Shown in pieces: positions 22,201-37,567 of a DNA stretch of 64,000 nt. The notes beneath the pieces were generated by a model that ran no database searches, had not been told where the DNA came from, and was given only the letters and a program-made list of their open reading frames with translations. The DNA lies in contig NC_134543.1 in NCBI RefSeq assembly GCF_050624435.1, forward strand, positions 125,889,475-125,953,474. Direction: 5' to 3'. This stretch comes from Tenrec ecaudatus (lineage: Eukaryota > Chordata > Mammalia > Afrosoricida > Tenrecidae). The position numbers were made by a program, and so were the translations under genes. Within the stretch, counting starts at the first letter, position 1, and every line of letters begins with the position of its first letter.

Positions 22201-23496
22201 TCTACGTTTTGCCCCCATTCTCTCTGGCATCTTCTCTGTACCGTGAGTCATTGGGTGGTAGCAGCAAGGCCTCATCTGGTTTAAGGTGTGTGTCCCGTGT
22301 ACTCCTTTCTTCGAGTCTTTCATTTCCGTCCTTCTCTTTTTGCACCAGAAGAAGAAAGGCCGATAGCTGTGCGTTACATGACCGCCCCCAGCCTGGGGAG
22401 AACCCGATGCCGCCACCAGGTTTTGAACCATGTTCTACCAACTGTCCGAGGCCTTTGAATCCCATAAAGCGCCACTGTTCACTGTTGGGGGTTCTCAGAA
22501 GCCTCTGCCCCCTTGTGCTTCTTGACACTCACACCTTTGAAGTCGCCTCTGCGTGCAGCACAAACATGTACACACCCATACCTGATAGACCTCTACATGT
22601 GTGTGCGCACGTGTACGCATTTCGTGGGGTTCTTACTCTTGTAGTTAGCTTTCTTGAGCCCTTCGTGATGGGGCTGAGGTGGGTTTTTGGACAGCCTTGG
22701 TTACACCAGCCACCTCGGGAACTGGGCTTGTTACAAATAGAAGGAAGCAGTGGTCCCAGAGGAGAGATTGCAGGCCGGTCTCCGCCCTCCTCTCTCCCCC
22801 CTGGGCCTCTCCAGCGTGCTTAAGGACCTGTCTCTTTCACAGGGCCCTGGGAGAGTTCCTGCCCAGCAACAGCAGGCAAGTCCACGCCCTGGCTTGTGAT
22901 GCAGCCTCTGCTCTTGGGGCAAGTTTCCTGTCCCTATGATCTCAGTGGGTCCGTACTGCCCACCCGCCTGGGGCTCAATTTCACCGCCCCTCCTGGTTCT
23001 CTCTCTCTCAGCCCACAGCTGCTCCACCGGCCCGTCATCAGCTTCTGCACGGATCCCTACGTGTGTGCCCCCTCCCCAGGTGAGGTGCCTGCCACCACCC
23101 ACAATCCACACTTAGGGCCTAAGACTGGCAGACTTGCCATTTCTCAGCTCAAAAGCCTCCCAGGCCACAACACTCTCCTCCTGCCCCTCCCGAGCTCTCC
23201 ACCCTGGGTAGTAGTTACCTGGAAAGCCGAGGCCTCATAGGGGGTTGCCCTGCCACCCTGGTAGGGGTCCTGCTTTGGAATAGCATGGCAGGCTGCAGGC
23301 CTAGGGCCAGGCCTGTCCCAGGTCTCTTCTGCCCTTGCCCTTCTGTGTGTGACCTTCCTTCCTCCCTCCCACAGAGCCTCTGCCCAGCGTGGTGGTGAGT
23401 GGCGTGCTCCAGGCCCTCTACAGCTGCAGCCTCAACCCTGTCCATGCTCAGCCAGTGGCTGGCTGTCCCCCAGCTCCTTTGCCACCCATTCCCTGA
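19206..23496 (+). CDS. SNX22: Sorting nexin-22, complete (7 coding exons, 193 aa)
   Basis: SNX22 is a small PX-only sorting nexin that binds phosphoinositides, mainly PI3P, on endosomal membranes; its cargo is poorly known. Coding exons: 19206-19280, 19524-19607, 19969-20073, 20832-20926, 22843-22875, 23012-23079 and 23375-23496. The frame stays open through all joins and gives 193 residues, the length I recall for human SNX22. PX hallmarks: the RRYSEF motif at residues 42-47, the [10 protein letters not shown] loop at about 60-69, and the [10 protein letters not shown] helix at 79-88 with its phosphate-binding Arg. There is no BAR domain; the tail is Pro-rich. The ATG at 19206 fits the family start ([15 protein letters not shown]) but has a weak context (C at -3). 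Six introns: five GT-AG and one GC-AG (after 22875). It converges on PPIB. Confidence 0.95.
19524..19607 (+). CDS. SNX22: SNX22 coding exon 2
   Basis: Acceptor CCGCCAG ends at 19523, donor GTAAGG starts at 19608. 28 codons carrying [12 protein letters not shown], the phosphoinositide-binding signature of PX domains. Confidence 0.95.
19969..20073 (+). CDS. SNX22: SNX22 coding exon 3
   Basis: Acceptor CCGGCAG ends at 19968, donor GTATGT starts at 20074. 35 codons, [16 protein letters not shown] through EAYLQ. Confidence 0.95.
20597..20760 (-). mobile_element. AFROSINE-like SINE in SNX22 intron 3
   Basis: Reverse of the family: tcactcctatcaagtcagct, ggcagggtagttgtctcccc, gagcagaaagctgcctcttt then ggcggctgctggttt. 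It ends about 70 bases before the exon 4 acceptor. Confidence 0.65.
20832..20926 (+). CDS. SNX22: SNX22 coding exon 4
   Basis: Acceptor CTCTCCAG ends at 20831, donor GTGAGT starts at 20927. Encodes [20 protein letters not shown] and [11 protein letters not shown]; ends two bases into a Gly codon. Confidence 0.95.
21062..22530 (-). mobile_element. Older afrotherian-type LINE 3' region, interrupted by a younger LINE
   Basis: Left part (21062-21288) reads ttttattgtggctcaggtga then aagtttacacag, the reverse of a LINE 3' end typical of afrotherian genomes. The right part (22062 to about 22530) continues the same element (cgttagcccagtaggtctgg, gcaccagaagaag). The younger copy between them is listed separately. 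Confidence 0.6.
21289..22061 (-). mobile_element. LINE 3' region (copy B), nested in an older LINE
   Basis: Begins ttttatttttaaaatcattt and tattgggggctcatacaat, and carries the same blocks as copy A in the same order. It is flanked by tgatatt at 21282-21288 and 22062-22068, a possible target-site duplication. Confidence 0.75.
22531..22842 (+). other. Distal part of SNX22 intron 4
   Basis: Sequence between the LINE block and the acceptor of exon 5. No further element recognised; a long open frame running from 22209 through here begins inside LINE sequence and is not a gene. Confidence 0.5.
22843..22875 (+). CDS. SNX22: SNX22 coding exon 5 (33 bases, followed by a GC donor)
   Basis: Acceptor TTTCACAG ends at 22842. 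Encodes [10 protein letters not shown] and ends AG|GCAAGT. Using the GC donor keeps the frame and gives the expected total of 193 residues. Confidence 0.88.
23012..23079 (+). CDS. SNX22: SNX22 coding exon 6
   Basis: Acceptor TCTCTCAG ends at 23011, donor GTGAGG starts at 23080. Encodes [20 protein letters not shown] then SP. Confidence 0.92.
23375..23496 (+). CDS. SNX22: SNX22 terminal coding exon
   Basis: Acceptor CTCCCACAG ends at 23374. Encodes [20 protein letters not shown] and a Pro-rich tail ending PLPPIP, then TGA at 23494-23496. Confidence 0.92.
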
Positions 23497-23939
23497 CAGA
23501 CCCAGAGGCCTTGGGGCCCAAGACAGCCCCACCTGTCAAGACAGACACATGCCTCAGTCCACTCGCTTGGTCTGGAACCAAGGTCTTACCCACCCAGGGC
23601 TCAGAACTCAGCCTTCACTGGAAGCTGGGGAGCAAAGGTCAGGTGCTCAAGAGCCCAGAGGACTTGAGGTGAAGGGAAGCGTGCAGAAGTAGGCTGTGAC
23701 AGGGCAGAGAAGGGATGTCTTCACCTGAAGCGCAATTTAGAAAGCAAACACACGTCAGGTGGAGGCTGGGTGGCTGGCAGTTTAGAGGGACTCCCACCTG
23801 ATTCTGTGTGCATCTCGCCTGGGTACAAGGTCAAGGTCAGGCAGGTGCCAAAGGAAAGGGCTGCCACCAGACCCTGGACGTGTGGATGTGAACTTGGGGG
23901 AGATGCTGCAGGCCTGGGAACCCAGTCCACACGCAGGTT
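23497..23939 (+). other. SNX22 3'UTR start / SNX22-PPIB convergent interval
   Basis: About 440 bases separate the SNX22 stop from the end of PPIB. No AATAAA for SNX22 is seen on the + strand here. SNX22 transcripts therefore probably run into PPIB, as I recall for the human locus; a + strand AATAAA occurs at 25567-25572. This is inference. Confidence 0.5.
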
Positions 23940-23955
23940 ATTAAAAAAACCCACC

Positions 23956-23961
23956 TTTATT
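23956..23961 (-). terminator. PPIB: PPIB polyadenylation signal AATAAA
   Basis: Plus-strand tttatt is AATAAA on the minus strand, in the context AATAAAGGTGGG, followed by a T-rich tract. It lies 153 bases past the PPIB stop. Confidence 0.85.
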
Positions 23962-24113
23962 TGTATTGGTCAGTGTTGGTAGGAGTTTGTTACAAAACGG
24001 GGCCTGTGGAATGTGGGGCATGGCCCACTGTCAGCACCAGGGCAGCGCAGTGGAGCCCAGGGACAGCCACCTTCAGCCCGAGGGCAGTAGTGCCGCAGAA
24101 GGTCCCGGCCGCT

Positions 24114-30076
<5,963 letters not shown>

Positions 30077-30369
30077 CCACCGGGACTGGCGAGCACGGCC
30101 CGGCAGCCACGGGCCGGAAGAGGGCGGGGGCCCGGCGGCGCGGGTCCTGGCGCGGCCACCGAACGTTCGCAGGGGGAGGGCCGGGCTCCCAGCGGCCGCC
30201 CAGCAGAGCACGGGCACCATGACTCCCCTCCGGGCCGGCCCCGATGGTAGGTTCGGCGGGGCGGGGCCGCGGAGCCGCGGCTCGTGGGTGGCTGCCACGT
30301 TACTGCTACCCGATTGGACCGCCCTTCCTGAGCGCCGCCAATAGGAAGCGGGCCAGGCGCGGCCGTGCC

Positions 30370-30388
30370 CCACGTGCCCGGGGATTGG
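30370..30388 (-). promoter_or_regulatory. ERSE-like element upstream of PPIB
   Basis: On the minus strand this reads CCAAT, nine bases, then CGTGG. The ER stress response element consensus is CCAAT-N9-CCACG. Spacing is exact but the second half-site is inverted; it overlaps a CACGTG E-box. A fit with an ER chaperone gene, but not a perfect match. Confidence 0.35.
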
Positions 30389-30500
30389 CTCGCGCGAGAC
30401 CACCGGCCCCAGCGTGCGGCGCCGCCCCTCGGCCCCGGGTGCTTCCGGGAGGCCGTCCCAGCGTCCTGGGCTTGGGGAGTGGACGCGTTCATCGCCTGGG

Positions 30501-31904
30501 GCCCAGGGGCCGCCCAATTGGGTTCAAGCGGTAGCTTCCAAAAGCCAAGCGCACTTTTCTACTTACTCAGTTTGACTTTACGTAGCTCCTTCCCACTTGT
30601 TTCTCAAGCTTGTTTGGAAACCCATTTCCTTTACCATTATTTTTCTCTGCCCTCTCTAATCCTACTGTGCTTACTATGGTATGAATCAAAGCATTTTATT
30701 GCCTACTGTGATTCGTTTTTGGTTTTTTTTGCCTTCTCTGATTTAACTTCCTTTATTTACCCAAGCAAACTACATTTTTTTTGTGAACCAGAGATTGTGT
30801 TGCGTTTATGTTGCACACAATTTAGGGACTTTACTTTATAGAACCCCACATCAGTATTTCATTAGCACGGGGTGATATTTTAGTCTACAACATAGCCTGG
30901 AAGAATATAAATCACCCCTAAAATTTAGGATTATGATTATCATTGAGCATCTTTAGAGTAAGTTTAAAAGTGTGTTTTCAAAGATGAAAGATATTACAAG
31001 TCTGTACAGGCATGGCTCCATTTTAGCAGATGAACTTTGGGATCAGTGTGGTGCTGACCTGAGAAGGAGGCCACCAGCTGCACTAGCTAACTTGCCTCCC
31101 ACACCAGGGTTCCTGCAGTCAGGAGTGGAGTGACCACTGGTCAGGCCTCTCAACAACATGGCATTTGCTGTATCTTGCACATCCTATCAAGTGTAGGTAA
31201 ACTGTTGCGTTGGCAACAATTCTCTCTCAGCACTCCCCATACCTTGTACTTTCCCCCCCTTTCTCCTGTCCAGTCTCCTTTCCCATGCACTGGCCTCACA
31301 CTGCTCATAGCCACTGAGGGAAAAATGTTTACACCAAAGTTTCCAAGCACCGGGGCTAATGTTAAAATGACTGAAAAACAGCCTGCCTCTCCCACCCTCT
31401 CCCCACATCTGGAGTACTGGTAATCAGGTTGATGGATAAAACGCTGTCAGTGTGAGTGTTTGTTTGTTTTTTCTTCCACGATCACCAGCTCTTACGTGCC
31501 TTTGAAAAACTGAGCGCACTGAACTGGGATCAATACCTATATTGGCAGCTTTGTGGTCATATATGCACTTGTGATTTTTTAATTATACATCAGAGTGATG
31601 TGTTATATATGTAGATATCCTCCTCGTTAAATAGTCATTCAAAAAGCTATTATTTCAATGTGTTCCAGAGAAGATCCCAACTTCCTGTGTTCATTTACCC
31701 AAGAAAAGATACAGGGTTTAACTGTGTTAAAACTCAGAATCTTCAGGAATAACATGACCTACAGGAAAGGGCAATGTTCAATTCAGAAGAATGATGCACA
31801 AATGCCATGGATTATTTTGTTCGCAGGAGCCTCCATCACATCAAAGATTAGACATCAGCCGGAAGTACTCACAGTCAACAGACCAAGCAAGCAAGCAGAA
31901 CTAG
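30501..31904. other. PPIB-CSNK1G1 interval, nothing recognised
   Basis: AT-rich sequence between the PPIB promoter and the inferred 3' end of CSNK1G1. No exon or named repeat found; if CSNK1G1 uses a further poly(A) site, part of this would be its 3'UTR. Confidence 0.4.
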
Positions 31905-34900
31905 CCAAGAAAGGTAAGACATTTTATTTTACATACAAAAAGGGTGCAAACTGAGTCCTTTCCTCCCCAAATTGGGGAAGAGGTATACTTAAAGATCACA
32001 TTTGTGTTTTTTCATGGTGCCTTAGGAAATGGGCTATTCTGAGATCACATATCAGGACCCATTTCCATTTTCTCCAAAGAAGGCTACTTCCTCTGCAGAA
32101 GACTCTTTCCTAAGGACACACAAACCCCTCTCACGGAGGAACCATATCCAATACACTTGTAATTGACATTCATGTTTAAAAATACTACAAGTTTCATTTT
32201 CACAGCTGAACTTTGAGACCAGTGCCAGGGTTTATGAAAACATGACAGATCTAAAACAAAAGGTTAAAACAAAACAAAAAATCATTTAACAATAATCAGA
32301 CACACCCACGCATCCATTAAAATTGATTTCCACAGCTGATTAAAACATAACTAGGTTTTTGTTTTTAAATTGTAATCAATATCCCAACATCTCTTTAAAA
32401 GTACAACCGGCAAAGAAACAGACAAAATAATATTATAATAAATTAGAGCATGTCATACATCCAATGGGGTGCTGAATCAACATTATTTTTCATTGGGGGT
32501 TACGTTTTTGGTTTCATCTCATCTTTTCAGCTGTTACTTGTCCTCTCAGCTTGATATAAGTGAGGCTTGTTCCCAGAGCCAGCATGCTGCCACCTACACT
32601 CACTTGAAAGATGTGCTTGTCACATGCTTACTTCCGAGAATACTCAGGAACACCTGGCTCCCCACAGCCGAAGCTGTCAGTGCACACAGGTGAGTGTGCA
32701 CGCATGTGCACCCCACACACACAGACACCCACCCATCTGTAAATCTATTCCCCCAAAGAAATGGCTCATCTTTCCTGAGACATTCCTGACAGATTGATAA
32801 ACCTTCTAAATAAAAATCAAAAAGGCTTTTATGCAAGGGCTGGCCTGGGGTTTGGTCTGGAGCTCATGAAGAAGAGGAACACTGAACATGTCAGGGTGGG
32901 GGCAGTCGGGTGGCTGTCCTCTCTGGTGTGGAGGACTGCAGTGGACCTCCGCCTCCTACCGTGGGCATCCGTCTGTTCTAAGACGGGAGACGTGATGGTG
33001 ACGGCACCAGCAAAGCGACTGCGGAGGAGTGAAAGGAGAACAACCAGAGATTCTATCTACAGAACCGGCTTCTTTTCAACATCAAGTTTGAGAAATCAAG
33101 CTAGAAAGATACGGAGTACATGTTCACTCTTTCATTCGTAAGCTGATCTACAAATACTGGAGTGGTTTCCTGGTTGCTTTGAGAGGAAATATTAAGTCAA
33201 CTTCTACTGTCCTAAATCCAGGGAACCTACTCACTACTCTGAATACAATGGAGATAACTATTCTTTTGCACTCAATCACCAGCAAAGGAGTTCAGAAAAA
33301 ACGGAAAACAATCGAACAGACTTCCAAGATTCCTGTTTGTGGCTACAACACTGCTCAAAATTCAAAAGGGCCACGGTTCCCTTTTCTTCAAAAACAACTC
33401 TCCCCTCCTCCCTGAGTCCCACATGTATAAAATCAGAACAGCCGCAGGGGCTTCTGCCAACCCCGTGGGAGACTGGGCGTCACTGGCTGTCAGCCTCTGG
33501 AAGAGTCCGCAAGAACAAGAATCCCAGCGATACCTGCCTGTTGCTCACACAACCAATCCCCGTGGGATGCAGGTCAGCCAGGCTCCCGAGGCATCCCTGG
33601 ACTATCTGTTCGCCTAGGAGCAATGGTGGGAGGGTGGCAGTGGCCTGGCACAGACCATGTTTGTTGGCTGTATGACATGCCAGGCCCCTGTAAGTTGAAA
33701 CTCTAGTGCTAACTTGGCTCTGACAGTGGAGACAAGGTTGTCAGGACAACTCACTGAGAATAAAATACTAGTTTCAATATGATCACAGATGAGGTGGCTG
33801 GGATACAGGAGGTGTTGGGCTTGCATGAAAAGATCAAGTGAAAAACGTAGGCCATGCTTGCTCGCTGGAAGAGGAAATACTTTATCTTTTATATTAAAAA
33901 AATTAAGGCTATGATCTTTAGTAACCACTCTGACATCATATGACCAACATTGCATATTTCTGGCATTAAAAAAGGGCTACTAATGCTGACAATCAATGAC
34001 GACTGGTGTACAATTCCACTGAATTAAGTTGGAAGTTACTTTAGAGGCAATGAACTGGTGGTGAGCTATGATTTCACGAGAACAAACATGCTAGCCACCA
34101 CTCCCACTGGGCCTCAGGCTCCCGGGGTCTACTGGAGCCTCTGCATTCCAAAGGAAAATGAACCTGGAAGGGGGGAGCCAAGGCCTGTCTGAGACACTGG
34201 TCACTCCCCGACACTGCCAAGGAGCAGGAGAAGGGGAGGTAGCCAGGAATGCGCATGGATGGCTGGGGAGCGGTCCTTGCCTTTGTGTAACGTTCTAGTG
34301 TGAGATCGCTGGGAGTGCCCAGGGGTGCACTAGCTCATCAACTGCAGACAGAAGTCACACTCTGGTCATGAGTGACGGACTCTCCACATTAGGAAGCAGC
34401 ACGGTTTGCCTCTCTGCTTGCCCAGAACTTCTCGTGTTCTAGAACCGAGGGTTTTGACGCTAACAGATGCTGACTTAGTTCCATGGACAAACAACTACAT
34501 CAACCCCAAGAAAAGAGCCTTAGGCGTCCTGATGGCTGTGAAGGGGAGAAAGGTCAAAAAATACAATGCAAGTGGATTTTCAGAAGGGTGTGCTCCAGCC
34601 CATGGAGCAAGGCAGGCTGCTGAGTAAGAGGGGGTGTGGAAAGCTGGTGAGTTGGTGGAGATGGAGCAGATGACCAAATCCCTTCTGGGGTACTCAGGTG
34701 CTGTGAGTGTTTTTTTTTTTTTTTAAAGGAAGCTCATAACAGAATCTCCCAGGCCTCTGGGAACTTCTTTGGCATTCCAGGGCCCCTGAAAAAGATCACT
34801 ATTCCCTGCAAGTTCCAGAGAACTGAGGCTCTTCACCTTTGCTATGAAAACAAAGTATCTTTTAAGATGTGGGGAGTGGGAGTACAGGGTGATGGAAGGA

Positions 34901-37512
34901 CCCTCTTCTACCGCTCAAGTTCAACTCCTCAAAAGCTAGCCTTTAAACCATTTAAATACAAAAACCTCACAGGCCTATGAAGGGGGCTTGCCTAACAGCC
35001 ACGCTGGCCACAGCCTGTTTTTTGGGAGGAGGCACTTGGTAGGGTATGGAGTGCCAGACTTTGACACTGGTTCCCCGTCGTCCTTGAGAGGCAAGGTTTT
35101 TTCCTATCGAGGAACAAGGAGGCGAACAGTTCTACACAGGCAGTTATGGAGTACTCCAAATACCGACTGAGGAACCATGTAAGTTTCAGAGATGGGGCCT
35201 TACCACTTGAGAAGGGCAATGCCCAGTATTCAAAGTCCTTGTGGGGCAGGGCCCGACAGTGACGACCCCTGCCCTCCTATATTTTGTATAGAGAAAATTT
35301 CTCTTAAAGAGGAGAAAAATTTAAAAAAAGAAGAGAAATATTACAATCAGCACGTAAGCTACCCAGGTGACATTCTCAAGACAAGGCCTAAATAGAGCAG
35401 GTGAAACCCAGTCACCCTGGTCCATCTAATGCGGCTCTTTCTGATCCATCTACAGTCCATCAAGGGATCGCTCATGAGATTTCAACTACCACAAAGTACC
35501 TCCTCACCCTTCAGTCCAATGGCCAGTCCCACATATCGACAAGTGACAAATTCGGTGGTCCCCAACCCACCAGCCCCAGTCCTCTGTGGCCCATGTTCGC
35601 GAGCTCTACCGGAATGGGGAAACGAAAGGGCACAAGAGGGGTGCCAGCTTGTCCTCTCTGCCAGATCCCATGCCTCTGAACCTGGTGCAAAGAACCCTGT
35701 GTCCTGTCACATCGGAAACGAGCAGTGCCTGTTGGAATAAGCCACGACACTCAAATGAAAACCATGTGTGACAAGAGCAACTTGACTCGTTTTTCAAGCA
35801 GAGAATGAAGAATCGAGGCCCTTTCTGGAAGCACATCCTGTGAAAGACACTGTGCCGTACGGGCGGCAGAGAGTAGACAGGAGAACGTTCTCTGTGCACG
35901 ACCCTCTTCTCTGGAGGGAGATTCTGCCCAATTGAGACAATCATTTCAGACATTCCATTTTAGTTTCCTTTTCCCTGGAATTTTCCAGCACCAACAAATC
36001 TTCCCCTCCTGATCACTGCAGCTGCACATACTCCTTATCCTAATCCCACTGCTGTAGTCCCGCTGGGAGGAGACCTTCGTGGGTTTGGCCTCTGATAAGG
36101 CAGACCAGCCCAAGTGTTAGAGCTATTGGGGAAGATGGTACGTACGGACTTTCTGCTCCTGGCTCTATGATGCTGCACCCTGAGGTTCCTCTGGCAGTTG
36201 GAAGATAGGTTCACCTTTTCCTTCTTTGTCCACTAGTGGCAAAATGGTGGTCGGTCTTGCCTCACTTTGTTCCCCAAGTCACCAGGAAATCACATGGCTA
36301 TCTAGTTGGAAGTCCCTGGCAGTAGATTACACAAGTATTTCTGATGCTGTTCTGATTCTCTGGCATGAGCTGTCTCCCAGTCCCTGTCTGGCTTGCTTGG
36401 CTTATCATCCCAAGTGCTTGAGAGCCAAGTTTTCTACACTGCAGGCTGATCAGATCAAGATGCTCTGGCAGGGACATTCTTCGGCAACTGAGAAAATGAA
36501 TGAAAATTCAAGTATGTGTTTCCTTGCCAGCCTCAGTGCAGTGGCTTAGAATGGCATAGGGTTTGGCTTCTTTTCTTCTGGGTGCCACATTTCCACGGGG
36601 AATGTCCTCTGGACCCATCTCTTTCTGAATGGCTTAGGTGGCCCCATTCCCTTCAAGACAGAAAAAGTAAAACCCCAATATAACCAGACACAATATGCAT
36701 CTGTCATGTTTTCTGCTTGAAAAACAAACAAACAACTAAACTAAAAGTGCAATAAAATCGGGGCTTTTTTTCTTTCTCTCCACCCCCTCTCCCTTTCCTT
36801 GGACCAATTTGCACGGTCTTTTTACCGTCTGGAGAACATTCCCCTTGTCAAGAGAGCTAAGAACACCAATCCAGGAGGACAGTAGACTGCAGAACTGTCA
36901 CAGCTTGTGTCCTGCGTGTAACGTCTCAGGAGGGAGGGCGCGAGGAACCTGTACCCCGGAACCAGCTAGCGATGCGGGTTGCACAGGCACACGAGGAAGA
37001 GGAAGCCATGCTGCCTGCTCCACCTGGTAGGTGGAAAAGGTTCCCGGTCAGCCCATGTCTGCCATTTTCCTGCTGCCTTCTTGCTCCAGCCTCCAGAGCT
37101 CCTTCAGCAGACAAAACTTTGCTCACTAGCCTTTATGCTGCACAGGGTTAGGGGTGAGCAAGAACCAGGAGCAAACTATGGGGAGGGAAGAGACTAGTAG
37201 TCCTTGAGTTTTTGTGAATGACACCTTCACTGTAAACAATGGGCAGGAGAGTCCACCAAGCAGCCCTGCGGGCAAGCGATGGACAAGCAGCAGCTCTGGG
37301 ACCTGCTCAGAGCCGCAAGCAGGCGGTACAGCCGCTGGCCCATTGGGCCCTGGCTGCCCACACTGGCTCCTTCTGGGGTATCTGTTTTCTTCTTTTTGGT
37401 TTGAATCTCCACCCTCCCCCACAGAGGAGTCCCTTCCAATGAGAAATGGCAGGAGCTGCAGGTACAATCGAGTCAGAATCCCCAGGGCCTGAGGACTCCT
37501 GGGAGGCACTGG
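31905..37512 (-). other. CSNK1G1: Probable long CSNK1G1 3'UTR
   Basis: About 5.6 kb with no SINE or LINE I can recognise, in contrast to the repeat-dense DNA on both sides, starting at the CSNK1G1 stop and ending at a canonical AATAAA. Absence of repeats over this length fits a constrained 3'UTR, but no transcript evidence is available here. Shorter isoforms may use earlier sites. Confidence 0.5.
31923..31928 (-). terminator. CSNK1G1: Candidate distal CSNK1G1 polyadenylation signal
   Basis: Minus strand reads TATGTAAAATAAAATGTC, a canonical AATAAA at the end of the repeat-free stretch downstream of the CSNK1G1 stop. Chosen by position; not proven. Confidence 0.45.
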
Positions 37513-37567
37513 TCACTTGTGGCGCTGGGCAGTCTTCTTCCTTTTCCTCTTAAAGAAACAGCAGCAC
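37513..37567 (-). CDS. CSNK1G1: CSNK1G1 terminal coding exon (palmitoylation tail)
   Basis: Minus-strand acceptor TCCAG precedes 37567. One base completes a Lys codon, then [17 protein letters not shown] and TGA at 37515-37513. Confidence 0.96.

Noticed and set aside
22209-22823. 204-codon + strand frame in SNX22 intron 4.
   Set aside because: It starts inside an antisense LINE and runs through intron up to the exon 5 acceptor; no homology.
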